From Phaeodactylibacter sp. (GTDB lineage: Bacteria; Bacteroidota; Bacteroidia; Chitinophagales; Saprospiraceae): DNA of 64,000 nt. The translations under genes were made by a program, and so were the position numbers. The DNA is taken from positions 1 through 64,000 of the forward strand of contig JAGFJD010000380.1 of assembly GCA_024102975.1 (NCBI GenBank), given 5' to 3'. A model generated the notes under the pieces. That model made no database searches. It saw only the letters and a program-made list of their open reading frames with translations, and was not told the origin of the DNA. Positions 9,975 to 18,165 of the stretch are shown in pieces. Within the stretch, counting starts at the first letter, position 1. Every line of letters starts with the position of its first letter.

Positions 9975-10798
9975 GGAGCCGGGCTGTTGTTTAGAAAAAA
10001 AGTTTTGAGGAAATACTTCAGGTGTTCCGGTTTTGAAATAGGGTTATTGCGCCAGTTCAGGCAACGGAATGTCCGCAGCAGGCGCTGCAATCGGGGAGTA
10101 ATCCGGGCGACCTGTCTGCGGTACCCGATTTTCTGATACTGTGGTTGCCGTTCGATTTGCGCGTGAAAATAATCATTGGTATTCCAGATGGATCGGTAAT
10201 GGAATACGGTGAGCTGCCCGCCGAGGGCAAGGGCAAGTGCCTGCATATCTTCCAGGGTGACGTCTTCATCGACGGGCTGCAGCCCCTCCGGCGCATGTTC
10301 GCGCAGCCATTGCTGATGAAGAGGCGTGGGGGAAGCGATCAGTATCTGCCCCTGATCGGAAAGCAAGCGTTGGAGGTGGCCATGAAAAGCGGGGCGGTCC
10401 GAAACGGGAATATGTTCATACACATCGATAAGCGTGATGGCATCGAAGGGGCGGCCCAGAGCGAAGGACTCACTTGTCACATCTGCCTTCTGATATGACA
10501 GGTTGGACAGAGCGAACATACGCCGGGCCAGGCCGGCCAGTTCGGAACTGATATCTACCCCTTGTACAGTAGCCTCAGGGAAAAAACGGGCAAATTCATA
10601 AGTAGACCACCCCATACCACAGCCTATATCCAGGATGGAAGAACAGGCCGGCCGGATGTGCTCCTGCATGAAACGTATGGCCGCGACGATGCGCGGGTTG
10701 CCCAACAGGTAGTCTGTAATGAGCTTTTCCTGAAACCTATCGTAGAAGGCCTCCACCCGTTCACGTTGTTCTTGTTGCATACTCTGAAGTTTTATCAA
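9971..10798 (-). CDS. Class I SAM-dependent methyltransferase
   Basis: A 275-residue protein with the AdoMet-binding motif I LDIGCGMGW at 56-64, an acidic residue at the end of strand 2 (VQGVDIS), and DAITLIDVYEHIP, the motif typical of small-molecule and glycan methyltransferases of this superfamily. It transfers a methyl group from S-adenosylmethionine. Given the 4-bp overlap with a downstream glycosyltransferase and the location in a glycan locus, the most likely substrate is a sugar or the end of a growing chain, where methylation can cap or modify the polymer. The substrate is inferred from neighbourhood only. A second motif for a fused domain is absent. Confidence 0.82.
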   Translation of the reverse strand: MIKLQSMQQEQRERVEAFYDRFQEKLITDYLLGNPRIVAAIRFMQEHIRPACSSILDIGCGMGWSTYEFARFFPEATVQGVDISSELAGLARRMFALSNLSYQKADVTSESFALGRPFDAITLIDVYEHIPVSDRPAFHGHLQRLLSDQGQILIASPTPLHQQWLREHAPEGLQPVDEDVTLEDMQALALALGGQLTVFHYRSIWNTNDYFHAQIERQPQYQKIGYRRQVARITPRLQRLLRTFRCLNWRNNPISKPEHLKYFLKTFFLNNSPAP

Positions 10799-10874
10799 TA
10801 AAACAGGCTTCGGCCCGGCGGAAAATTTTACCCGGCTAAATGGACGGGAGCGGCGTTTCCTAATGCTGTTGGCA

Positions 10875-11708
10875 CTAACCGGCGCTGACCCTGCTTTCGC
10901 AGGAATGGCTACTGAGTTTATATCCCAGCTTTTTCATCCTGCCGCTGCAAATATCCTCAATTCTGCTCAGATTATCCTCCCCGAAGAACTTCTCCCAGGT
11001 GACATTGTGGTTGCCGACGGGCTGGTACTGAACGTTCACCCTGGAAGATATGTCTGTTTCCGGTTCCAGGCCGAGCTTGCGGGAAATGCGGGAGATGCTG
11101 CCCACCTTGTCATCGAGAAAATCTTCATATCTGAAAACCAGTACCTTCTTCTGATTCCGCAGGAAAATATCGGCGCAGTAGTTCCACCGTGCCGCCAGCA
11201 CTTCGATGTACTGGCTGCTGCCGGAGCCGTAGCGGGAGGCATCGAACAATGCCCGCCAGTGGCGGTTGACGGAGCGAAAGTCCCTGGCAGACAAACGGGC
11301 CCTGTCGCCGGGCAGGTTCAGCCGGTTGAGGATGCTGCGGATGTTGTCCCTGGGGTCGCGGACGATCAGCAGGAAGGCAGGGTCGTCGTAGAACTGCTCC
11401 AGCTGCGGGAAAAGCAGGGAGAAGTTGGGCTCTTTCAGGATGGGGCTGGAAAAGAACCTTTTGTTTTTGCGGATGGCTTCGCCCAGGCTCAGCTCCCCTT
11501 CGAGGATGCGCCGGCAGTTCGGCTCCCACAAGGCCTCTATATCGAGCTGCACGTCCTGGCCGCTGGCCAACCCGATCAGCTTGGCAATAGCCGTCGTGCC
11601 CGATTTCTGGTTCCCCAGGATGATTATGGGGTTTTCTTCAATTGCAAAAAACGGGTTTACCGCCTTGTGCCAGAGCCTGGACCAGTGGTGCATGCCGAAT
11701 TTTCCCAT
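10875..11708 (-). CDS. PAPS-dependent sulfotransferase
   Basis: A 277-residue protein. Residues 31-46 (LGNQKSGTTAIAKLIG) form the 5'-phosphosulfate binding loop, and residues 117-125 (RDPRDNIRS) match the 3'-phosphate-binding motif of sulfotransferases, which move a sulfuryl group from PAPS to a hydroxyl or amine. Both motifs are intact. Its place between the methyltransferase and the flippase suggests that it sulfates the glycan made by this locus, giving a charged polymer as known in marine bacteria; this is inference, and a lipid or small-molecule acceptor is possible. No PAPS synthesis genes are in the window. A 112-bp inserted element lies 21 bp upstream of its start. Confidence 0.82.
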   Translation of the reverse strand: MGKFGMHHWSRLWHKAVNPFFAIEENPIIILGNQKSGTTAIAKLIGLASGQDVQLDIEALWEPNCRRILEGELSLGEAIRKNKRFFSSPILKEPNFSLLFPQLEQFYDDPAFLLIVRDPRDNIRSILNRLNLPGDRARLSARDFRSVNRHWRALFDASRYGSGSSQYIEVLAARWNYCADIFLRNQKKVLVFRYEDFLDDKVGSISRISRKLGLEPETDISSRVNVQYQPVGNHNVTWEKFFGEDNLSRIEDICSGRMKKLGYKLSSHSCESRVSAG

Positions 11709-11720
11709 CCTTTCCTTCTT

Positions 11721-11850
11721 ATATCTTTTGAGTGCGTAACATATTCGCGGGTTTTATCAGTCGTCTGACGACTTTCGTGCGACTTTGCGACTTTGAGTCG
11801 TCTGACGACTTTCCGTAACCCCGCTTTTTTGTAACACACTCATATCTTTT
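11721..11850. mobile_element. 112-bp MITE-like element flanked by a perfect 9-bp direct repeat
   Basis: The sequence ATATCTTTT occurs at 11721-11729 and again at 11842-11850 and brackets a 112-bp unit (11730-11841). The unit starts GAGTGCGTAAC and ends GTAACACACTC, imperfect terminal inverted repeats (9 of 11 match). Inside are two copies of an 18-bp sequence (11759-11776 and 11796-11813), each holding the perfect dyad AGTCGTC-T-GACGACT. Arms, inner dyads and flanking duplication fit a non-autonomous transposable element. It encodes nothing. It lies in the divergent region between the sulfotransferase and the flippase and may affect their promoters. The family and the mobilising transposase are unknown. 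Confidence 0.7.
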
Positions 11851-11967
11851 TTTGAAACCGGGTGCCCTGCCTGAAACAGAGCAGGCCCTTTCCGTAAATA
11901 AAGCAGGCTTAACCAGTGAGCGGGGCAAAGCTAAGATTTAAATATCAAAAAGCATAAATGTGTATTG

Positions 11968-11975
11968 TAGTTTTG
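11968..11975 (+). promoter_or_regulatory. Candidate -7 promoter box (TAGTTTTG)
   Basis: This octamer fits TAnnTTTG and lies 28 bp before the flippase ATG at 12004. The -33 element is not obvious, so the call is tentative. Confidence 0.35.
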
Positions 11976-12003
11976 CTAATTTGCGCCCCTTATAAACAAA
12001 GAG

Positions 12004-13521
12004 ATGGGGATAATAATCAGGCAAGGCGTTATCTCCGGGATGATTCTGTATGCCGGGGCTGTTTTGGGGTTTGTGATCAGTGTCGTCCTTTTTCCCAAGA
12101 CGTTGGGCACGGAGGTATATGGCTTTTCGCAATGGCTCGTTTTTACCGCCTACACCCTGTCGATGATCAGCCTTTTCGGGTTGAATAGCGTTACGGTCAA
12201 ATATTTCCCCTATTTCCGGGAGGAAGCCGACAGCCGCAAGCGCTTTTTCAGCCTCATGCTTTCCCTGTCTACCGCTCTGCTCGCCCTCCTCATTGCCGTC
12301 ATCTTTTTGTTCCGGCCGCTGATCGTCGACCTGTTTCTCGACGAACGCAGCGAGGCCTTTGTCGGGTCTTACTACTACCTGATCCCGGCCATGGTCGTGA
12401 TCGTCACCTATTTCGAGCTGCTCAAAAGCTTTGCCAGCGCGCTGTACCGGCCCCGGTTTCCCATCTTTCTGGCGGAGATCGTCAGCCGGGTGCTGACCCT
12501 TTCCCTGATCGGGCTCTTTTTCTGGGGATGGATAGATACCGGCACCTTCATCAAGCTGTTCGCCATCAAGAACGGGCTGAACGTCCTGATCCTGATGGTT
12601 TTCCTGCGCTCCCTCGGCGCGCTGCGCGTCTCCCGGCAGGGTTGGAATATCCTGAGGCGCCCCATCTTCCGGGAAATGATGAATTTTTCGGTGTTCACCA
12701 TCTTTTCGCAGATCGGCAACCGCATTATTACCACCATCGACATCCTTATGGTCAGCCCCCTGCTGGGGTTTCAGCTCGGAGGAGTGTATACCGTTTTCAC
12801 CCTGATCGCTACGGTCATCACCATGCCACACATGGGCATCGCCGCCATCACCTCGCCCATCATCGCCCAGGCGATGAAGGACAACGACCTCGGCAAGGTC
12901 CGCCAGGTGTACCGGCAAACCACGATCAACAATACCGTACTGGCCATCCTGCTCTTTATCGGCATCTGGTCCAACATCGACAACGCCATCACCCTGCTCG
13001 GGCCGGAGTACCAGGCGGGGCGCACCGCCGCCATCCTGCTGGGTTTCGGCCAGCTGGTGCACGTGATGAATGGCTACAACGGCTACATCATCATCCATTC
13101 GCCCCATTACCGCTTCGACCTCATCCTGAAGCTGAGTACCTGCGTCATCACCGCTACTTCCAACTATTTTTTCATACAGTGGTACGGCCTTTCCGGCGCC
13201 GCTGTTGCCACAGCCGCCACCCTCATCCTGGTCAACCTGATCTCCCAGGCCTTCCTCTACCGGAAGTTCGGCTTCCACCCCTTCTCGGCCAATACGCTGA
13301 AAGCGCTGGCGGCCGGCGGCGCCGGCCTGGCACTGGGGCTGCTGCTCCCCGCTTTCTCCAACTTCGTCATTGACATCATCGTCCGTTCGGCCCTGATCAC
13401 GGCAGTTTACGGCATCCTCACCCTGGCCTGGAAAGTGTCGGGGGATATTAACAACCTCGTCGCGGATCAGATACTGAAGATGACGGGGAGGGACCCGGCT
13501 TTCCTAAGGGTTGACATGTAA
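12004..13521 (+). CDS. Oligosaccharide flippase / polysaccharide biosynthesis membrane protein (Wzx-like)
   Basis: A 505-residue, highly hydrophobic protein with about twelve to fourteen membrane helices, starting MGIIIRQGVISGMILYAGAV. The N-terminal pattern, the polar residues within the helices and the length match the MOP exporter superfamily, whose Wzx members move undecaprenyl-linked oligosaccharides from the cytoplasmic to the periplasmic face of the inner membrane. It is the last gene of the glycan locus and points away from the sulfotransferase. A Wzy polymerase and a Wzz-like regulator are not visible in the window, so they may lie elsewhere. Its stop is 5 bp from that of the convergent ABC ATPase gene. 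Confidence 0.88.
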   Translation: MGIIIRQGVISGMILYAGAVLGFVISVVLFPKTLGTEVYGFSQWLVFTAYTLSMISLFGLNSVTVKYFPYFREEADSRKRFFSLMLSLSTALLALLIAVIFLFRPLIVDLFLDERSEAFVGSYYYLIPAMVVIVTYFELLKSFASALYRPRFPIFLAEIVSRVLTLSLIGLFFWGWIDTGTFIKLFAIKNGLNVLILMVFLRSLGALRVSRQGWNILRRPIFREMMNFSVFTIFSQIGNRIITTIDILMVSPLLGFQLGGVYTVFTLIATVITMPHMGIAAITSPIIAQAMKDNDLGKVRQVYRQTTINNTVLAILLFIGIWSNIDNAITLLGPEYQAGRTAAILLGFGQLVHVMNGYNGYIIIHSPHYRFDLILKLSTCVITATSNYFFIQWYGLSGAAVATAATLILVNLISQAFLYRKFGFHPFSANTLKALAAGGAGLALGLLLPAFSNFVIDIIVRSALITAVYGILTLAWKVSGDINNLVADQILKMTGRDPAFLRVDM

Positions 13522-13526
13522 CTCAC

Positions 13527-14276
13527 TCACCCAAACCACTCATACATCTCCTCCAGCTTCAGCCCCTTCTTCTCCTCCCCCTTCAGGTCGCGGGCGATGC
13601 TGCCGCGGGCCATCTGGATGAGGCGGTTGCCGAAGCGTTGGGTTTCCCGCAGGTTGTGGGTGATGAAAAGGGTGGTGAGGTTGTACTGGCCAATGAGGCG
13701 CCCGGCAGTTTCCATGACCACTTCCGCCGACTTGGGGTCGAGGGCGGCGGTGGGTTCGTCGAGCAGCAGGATGTCGGTATGGTCCATAACGCTCATCAGC
13801 AGGGTGAGGGCCTGGCGCTGGCCGCCGGAGAGGGTGCCCATGGGCTGGTGCAGCTTGTCTTCCAGCCCCAGCCCCAGGCCGGCGATCTTTTCGCGCACCG
13901 AGGCTTTGAACGGCTCGGTGACCCCGATCGTCAGCTTCTTTCGCCGGGTGCGCAGGGCAGCCAGGCGGAAATTGTCGAGGATGCTCAGCTCGGGAGCCGT
14001 GCCGCCGAGGGGATCCTGAAAGACGCGGGCCACCCAGCGGCTGCGTTTATATTCAGGAAGGCCGGTGACGTCCTCCCCATGCAGGAAAACGCTGCCTGCA
14101 CTGGGCAGGACGGCGCCCGCGATGACGTTCAGCAAAGTCGTTTTGCCGGAACCGTTGGCGCCCACCAGCACCACAAATTCGCCGGCTTCGATAGTGAGGC
14201 TGACGCCGTCCAGCGCGCTGACCTCGTTGACTTCGCCCCGGTTGAAGGTTTTGGTAATATGTCTGAGTTCGATCAT
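13527..14276 (-). CDS. ABC transporter ATP-binding protein (TrpZ-like)
   Basis: A 249-residue ATPase from the ATG at 14276; the longer open frame upstream overlaps the permease and has no homologous look. Walker A GANGSGKT is at 39-46, the signature LSGGQ at 149-153, and Walker B ILLLDEP at 169-175, followed by an H-loop TLFITHN. All catalytic motifs are present. It resembles the ATPases that accompany ABC-sub-bind lipoproteins, a group including streptococcal TrpXYZ. It energises import through the permease at 14333-15202 using the lipoprotein at 15401-16378. Order lipoprotein, permease, ATPase on one strand supports one operon. Confidence 0.9.
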   Translation of the reverse strand: MIELRHITKTFNRGEVNEVSALDGVSLTIEAGEFVVLVGANGSGKTTLLNVIAGAVLPSAGSVFLHGEDVTGLPEYKRSRWVARVFQDPLGGTAPELSILDNFRLAALRTRRKKLTIGVTEPFKASVREKIAGLGLGLEDKLHQPMGTLSGGQRQALTLLMSVMDHTDILLLDEPTAALDPKSAEVVMETAGRLIGQYNLTTLFITHNLRETQRFGNRLIQMARGSIARDLKGEEKKGLKLEEMYEWFG

Positions 14277-14332
14277 GATCTTTGGAAGGGGTTGGGGAAG
14301 TGATGGTTGTCGGTTGTTGATTGTCCGGATAT

Positions 14333-15202
14333 TCACAACTTCTTCCTGCGCACGAGGCGGGGGAGGCCCACGATGGCCAGCACGCAAACAGAAGTAACCA
14401 GTTTCAGCATATTCGGGTTGACGCCCAGAGAAAGAGCCACGGCCAGCACCATCTGAAAGAGGATACAGCCGGCCATGACGAAGCCCAGCTGCAGCCAGAT
14501 ATGCCGGATGCCGAGCCAGCTGATCAGGGCGTCGCCGATGAGCACCGAGCCCAGGCCCACCAGCACGATGCCGATGCCCATGTTGATGTCGGTAAAATTC
14601 TGGTACTGAGCCACCAGAAAACCGCTCAGGGCAGTCAGGGCGTTGGCGATGGCCAGGCCGGTGACCTTCATGCGGTCGTTGTTGATGCCCATTGCGCGGG
14701 TCATCGATTCGCTGTTGCCGGTGGCCCGCATGGCGATGCCAAAATCGGTGCGCAGCGTGTAGGCCAACAAGCCACTGAGGACAAGCAGGAACAGGAGGCT
14801 CACCCACAATTCATTATAAATCTGCGTGCCGAAAACAGCGAGGCCGGAAAAAATGGTCTCTATGTCAATCAGCGGAATGTTGGACCGCCCCAGGATGCTG
14901 AGGTTGACCGAATACAGGCCGGTCATGACCAGGATGCCCGCCAGCAGGGCGTCTATCTTCAGGCGGGTATGCACCAGGCCGGTCATGATGCCCGCCAACG
15001 CTCCGGCGGCTATGGTTATGCCGGCCACCAGGGGCAATGGCCAGCCCTGAGTGAGCAGCACGGCCGTCACCGCCGCGCCCAGCGTGTAGCTGCCGTCGGT
15101 AGTGATATCCGGGATGCGGAAGATTTTCATGGTAATAAAAATGCCCAGCCCCATAGCGGCGAGGCAGAGGCCCTGGATGAGTGCAGTGAGGTAGAAAACC
15201 AT
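14333..15202 (-). CDS. ABC transporter permease (TrpY-like)
   Basis: A 289-residue inner-membrane protein with about eight to nine helices, started at the ATG at 15202 because MVFYLTALIQGLCLAAMGLG begins the first helix and the upstream extension is polar and unlikely. The segment IPDITTDGSYTLGAAVTAVL is characteristic of permeases related to branched-chain amino-acid LivH and of the uncharacterised COG4120 group. It forms the membrane channel of the importer with the ATPase gene 56 bp downstream. Substrate may be an aromatic amino acid by analogy to TrpXYZ, but many members are uncharacterised. Confidence 0.87.
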   Translation of the reverse strand: MVFYLTALIQGLCLAAMGLGIFITMKIFRIPDITTDGSYTLGAAVTAVLLTQGWPLPLVAGITIAAGALAGIMTGLVHTRLKIDALLAGILVMTGLYSVNLSILGRSNIPLIDIETIFSGLAVFGTQIYNELWVSLLFLLVLSGLLAYTLRTDFGIAMRATGNSESMTRAMGINNDRMKVTGLAIANALTALSGFLVAQYQNFTDINMGIGIVLVGLGSVLIGDALISWLGIRHIWLQLGFVMAGCILFQMVLAVALSLGVNPNMLKLVTSVCVLAIVGLPRLVRRKKL

Positions 15203-15400
15203 TAGTTTGGGTTGTGAGGCCGGAAGCGCAAGGAGCAAGTTCGTTGGCCGGTTATTGTTCCTTTGCCAAGCCAATCAAAGTTATTGGTTATTCCCGGGAA
15301 CCAAAGGGCTGCAAGCTGAATGCCGGCAACAACCAGTAACGAACCGGCCAGTAAATCTCGCAAGTCCATCAAATCTTAATGAATTCTTTTGTATTTTTAT

Positions 15401-16378
15401 TTAATCCACAGCTTCATAATTCTCCGGCACCTCAACCCCAAACCGCTCCGCCGCCTTCGGATTGTACACCCGCCGGCGCACCTCCACCATCTCCCAATTA
15501 AGCCCTTCGGCCGAATTGTTTTTCAGGAAGCGCGCCGCCTGCTGCCCCGCCTGGTAGCCCCACTGGTACAGGTCGGCGCCATAGGCGGCCACCGCTCCGC
15601 GCGCCACCAGGCCCGCCTCGCTGGTAAATACCGGCACGCCGGCTTCGTTGCAGGCTTTGAGGATGGTCTCGAAAGAGCCGAAGACGGTATTATCCGGGTT
15701 GGCGAAAAAGGCGTCGATGCCTTCGTTGAGCAAGGCGCCGGCGACGAGCTGCACGTCGGCGGTGGCGTTGACCGGGCGGGCCGCCAGTTCTACCCCCAGG
15801 GCGTTGGCCAGCCCCCGCAGGCGTTCGTAAGCGTCGACCGACTGGGGTTCGGACTGGTTGTACAGCAGGCCCACCCTCAGTTGTTCCCCTTTAGGCGCCA
15901 CCAGCTTTGGAATGATGGAAAAGGACGTATCGATATAATCCAGCCCTTCCGCTACTCCGAACAGGTTAGGCGGGGCATTACCCTGTGCGCCTACTACCTC
16001 CATTTGTTCCGGCGTGGGAGAGACCATCATGAAGATAGGGATTTCGCGGGTATTCTGAATGGCGGCAATGGTCGACAAGGAAGGGCAGGTAGCCAGCAGG
16101 CGCACCTCCTGGGAAACCATGTACCGGATGATCTGGGTCAATGTCGGGATATCGCCCTGAGCATTGCGGTAGACCAGGTTGATCGTCTGATCTTCTTCAG
16201 AAAAGCCACTTTCCTTCAGGGCCGCCAGAAAACCGGCCCTGGCCTGTTCGATGGTGCTGTCTTCGAAGGCGTCCACAAAACCGACGGTGGGGAGGCCCGT
16301 TTTCTGGTTGTCGCAAGCGAAAAGCATGGCCGCCACGAACAAAGCAGCCAGGGGGAGGTGGTTTTTTCGGTTTTTCAT
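15401..16378 (-). CDS. ABC transporter substrate-binding lipoprotein (TrpX-like)
   Basis: A 325-residue protein with a lipoprotein signal whose lipobox LFAC places the acylated cysteine at residue 22. The rest is a two-lobed binding protein of the ABC-sub-bind family: GFVDAFEDSTIEQARAGFLA near the start, FMMVSPTPEQM in the middle, and GALLNEGIDAFFANPDNTVF plus a region with GVPVFTSEAGLVARGAVAAYG in the second lobe, all hallmarks of this family. It would capture a small solute in the periplasm and deliver it to the permease encoded 198 bp downstream. The intervening 198 bp hold no gene. The ligand is not identifiable by eye. Confidence 0.9.
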   Translation of the reverse strand: MKNRKNHLPLAALFVAAMLFACDNQKTGLPTVGFVDAFEDSTIEQARAGFLAALKESGFSEEDQTINLVYRNAQGDIPTLTQIIRYMVSQEVRLLATCPSLSTIAAIQNTREIPIFMMVSPTPEQMEVVGAQGNAPPNLFGVAEGLDYIDTSFSIIPKLVAPKGEQLRVGLLYNQSEPQSVDAYERLRGLANALGVELAARPVNATADVQLVAGALLNEGIDAFFANPDNTVFGSFETILKACNEAGVPVFTSEAGLVARGAVAAYGADLYQWGYQAGQQAARFLKNNSAEGLNWEMVEVRRRVYNPKAAERFGVEVPENYEAVD

Positions 16379-16480
16379 TCGTCTTGTTCAGGTTGTTGAT
16401 CCTGGTGAAAACGAATGAAGGAGGGAAAGGGTTTAGGTTGTTTGTTGTTTGTTACCCCAAACCATCAACAATCCTTTCCC

Positions 16481-16706
16481 TCAGAGCATGTTTGGAGGTA
16501 GTCCCCGACACTATGTGTACGGGGCAGGCTATTTTGGCTGCAAATGCCAGCTTTTGGAACCCCACTTTGCCATTTTTCCGCCCCGTAGCGCTGCTATGGG
16601 GCGGAAAAATGCCCCCGACGACTAACGTGTCGGGATCAAAGACTTCGTGAGAACCCGAAATCTGACATTTTCGCCTCAAAAGCACCACCTCCAAACATGC
16701 TCTCAG
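16481..16706. mobile_element. 226-bp palindromic MITE-like element with terminal inverted repeats
   Basis: A 17-bp sequence, AGAGCATGTTTGGAGGT (16483-16499), recurs as its exact reverse complement at 16687-16703. Near the midpoint is a 13-bp perfect hairpin with arms ATTTTTCCGCCCC and GGGGCGGAAAAAT, and intermediate segments also pair imperfectly, so the whole unit is a long imperfect palindrome. The right terminal repeat includes the stop codon (16703-16705) of the PLP-enzyme gene, so insertion may have replaced the native C-terminus. No target duplication is evident. A short open frame inside is taken as chance. Confidence 0.65.
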
Positions 16707-17986
16707 GCCACCATTTCGGCTTCGCGCACTTCCGCTGCCTGTTCCAGTGCGAACTCGATGTCGGCGATCAGGTCCCGTACATTTTCAACGCCGATGGAGA
16801 GGCGGACCAGCTTTTCAGAAATGCCCATCTCCGCCATCACGTCTTTGGGAATGCCGGCGTGAGTCATGGTTGCCGGATGCTCGGCCAACGACTCGGTGCT
16901 GCCCAGGCTGACGGCCAGCTTCACCAGTTTAAGGTGGTTGAGGAACGCGAAAGCTTCCTTTTCGCCCCCCCGGATATCAAAGGCCAGCATGGCGCCGGGA
17001 GCGCTGCACTGGCGTTCGTAGATGCGGTATTGCTCGCCGTCGGCCTCGGTGAGCAGGCCCAGGTAGTGGACGCGCTCCACCATGGGATGGTTTTGCAGGA
17101 AGCGGGCGATGCGCTGGGCGTTGCGGGTTTGCTTTTCCATGCGCAGTTTAAGGGTTTCCAGGCTGCGGGTAAGCAGCCAGGCGTCGTAGGGGCTGGCCAT
17201 GCTGCCGAAGAAGGTACGCATGGCTTTAATGCGCGAGATGAGTTCCCTGCTGCCCAGCGCGGCGCCGGCGATCACGTCGCTGTGCCCGCCGATGTATTTG
17301 GTGGCGGAGTACAAGACCAGGTCGGCGCCCAGTTGCAGCGGATGTTGCCAGAGCGGGCCCATGTAAGTATTGTCCACGACGGTGAGCACCTGCCGTTCTT
17401 CGGAAGACAGCGTTTTGGCCAGGCGGCTCATCGCCTCGATATCGATCAGGGTATTGGTAGGGTTGGCGGGTGTTTCGATATAGACCATGGCCACCCGACT
17501 GGCCTGGTGGTTGGCCTTCAGCTGGCGCAGGATGTCCTCCGGCTGCTGATCGTAGTAAAAGGGCACGGCCTGAATGCCAAACCGGGTGAGCACCTCCGTG
17601 ATGAAATGCACGGTGCCTCCGTACAGGGGGCTGCTGTACAGCAGCACATCGCCCGGCTTCAGGAATTCGAATATCGTACTGGAAATAGCCGCCATGCCAC
17701 TGGCGAAAGCGGCGCAGTCCCCGGCCTCATCCCACAGGCAAAGCCGCTTTTCCAGGATCTCAAGGTTGGGGTTGTCCAGGCGGCTGTAGATCATGCCCGG
17801 CGCTTCTCCATGCGCCGGCTGGCGCAGGCCATAGGCCAGTTCGAAAAAATCCTTGCCTTGTTCTGCCGTTTCGAAGGCAAAGGTAGAAGTCTGATAAACA
17901 GGGGCTTTCACGGCGCCCCTCGCCATGCCTGATTTGTGGCCGTGGGACATCATCAGGCTCTCCGGTTGAAATTTGTGGTAGGGCAT
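16703..17986 (-). CDS. Cystathionine gamma-synthase / methionine gamma-lyase family PLP enzyme
   Basis: A 427-residue fold-type I PLP enzyme. The Schiff-base lysine is Lys230 in LYSATKYIGGHSD, Asp205 (VVDNTY) holds the pyridine nitrogen, and YSRLDNPN and SSPLYGGT bind the cofactor phosphate. Family members act on homocysteine, cystathionine, methionine or O-acylhomoserine by gamma-elimination or replacement in the cytoplasm. Close relatives are usually annotated only as cystathionine gamma-synthase family, so synthase and lyase cannot be separated here. The gene is divergent from an Lrp/AsnC regulator, which suggests amino-acid-responsive control. Its stop codon lies inside the inverted-repeat element at 16481-16706. 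Confidence 0.88.
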   Translation of the reverse strand: MPYHKFQPESLMMSHGHKSGMARGAVKAPVYQTSTFAFETAEQGKDFFELAYGLRQPAHGEAPGMIYSRLDNPNLEILEKRLCLWDEAGDCAAFASGMAAISSTIFEFLKPGDVLLYSSPLYGGTVHFITEVLTRFGIQAVPFYYDQQPEDILRQLKANHQASRVAMVYIETPANPTNTLIDIEAMSRLAKTLSSEERQVLTVVDNTYMGPLWQHPLQLGADLVLYSATKYIGGHSDVIAGAALGSRELISRIKAMRTFFGSMASPYDAWLLTRSLETLKLRMEKQTRNAQRIARFLQNHPMVERVHYLGLLTEADGEQYRIYERQCSAPGAMLAFDIRGGEKEAFAFLNHLKLVKLAVSLGSTESLAEHPATMTHAGIPKDVMAEMGISEKLVRLSIGVENVRDLIADIEFALEQAAEVREAEMVA

Positions 17987-18029
17987 CTTATCTTTTTATT
18001 TGGTTAGGCAAAGTGTACTGCTTGCTTTA

Positions 18030-18037
18030 CAAATGTA
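18030..18037 (-). promoter_or_regulatory. Candidate -7 box for the PLP-enzyme gene (TACATTTG on minus strand)
   Basis: Read on the minus strand the octamer fits TAnnTTTG and lies 43 bp before the ATG at 17986, in the divergent region shared with the Lrp-type regulator. No -33 element was recognised. Confidence 0.4.
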
Positions 18038-18090
18038 GTTTTTAGCAGATAATTTTTCCATGACGAATATCAACCGGAGAAAATAAAACT

Positions 18091-18098
18091 TAATTTTG
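18091..18098 (+). promoter_or_regulatory. Candidate -7 box for the Lrp/AsnC gene (TAATTTTG)
   Basis: The octamer fits TAnnTTTG and lies 67 bp before the GTG start at 18166. With the opposing box at 18030-18037 it would make a divergent pair with the cores about 55 bp apart, close enough for one Lrp-type protein to affect both. Confidence 0.4.
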
Positions 18099-18165
18099 CC
18101 TTACACCCGGAAAATTCACTGAAATCATTGCTAAAAACAGCCTCCTGGCAGAAAAATATTCGCCT

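Noticed and set aside
10863-11768. A 301-residue open frame opposite the sulfotransferase gene
   Set aside because: Shadow of a well-supported gene; no domain is recognisable and it runs through the inserted element.
11938-13278. A 446-residue open frame antisense to the flippase gene
   Set aside because: Its composition (Asp, Gly, Gln, His-rich) is typical of a shadow of a GC-rich membrane-protein gene, and the plus-strand flippase is clear.
16452-16694. An 80-residue open frame inside the palindromic element
   Set aside because: It is confined to the inverted-repeat element, has no recognisable domain and begins within the terminal repeat.
16481-16706. Target-site duplication around the 226-bp element
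   Set aside because: The flanks (CCTTTCCC on the left and GGCCACCA on the right) do not match, unlike the other two elements.
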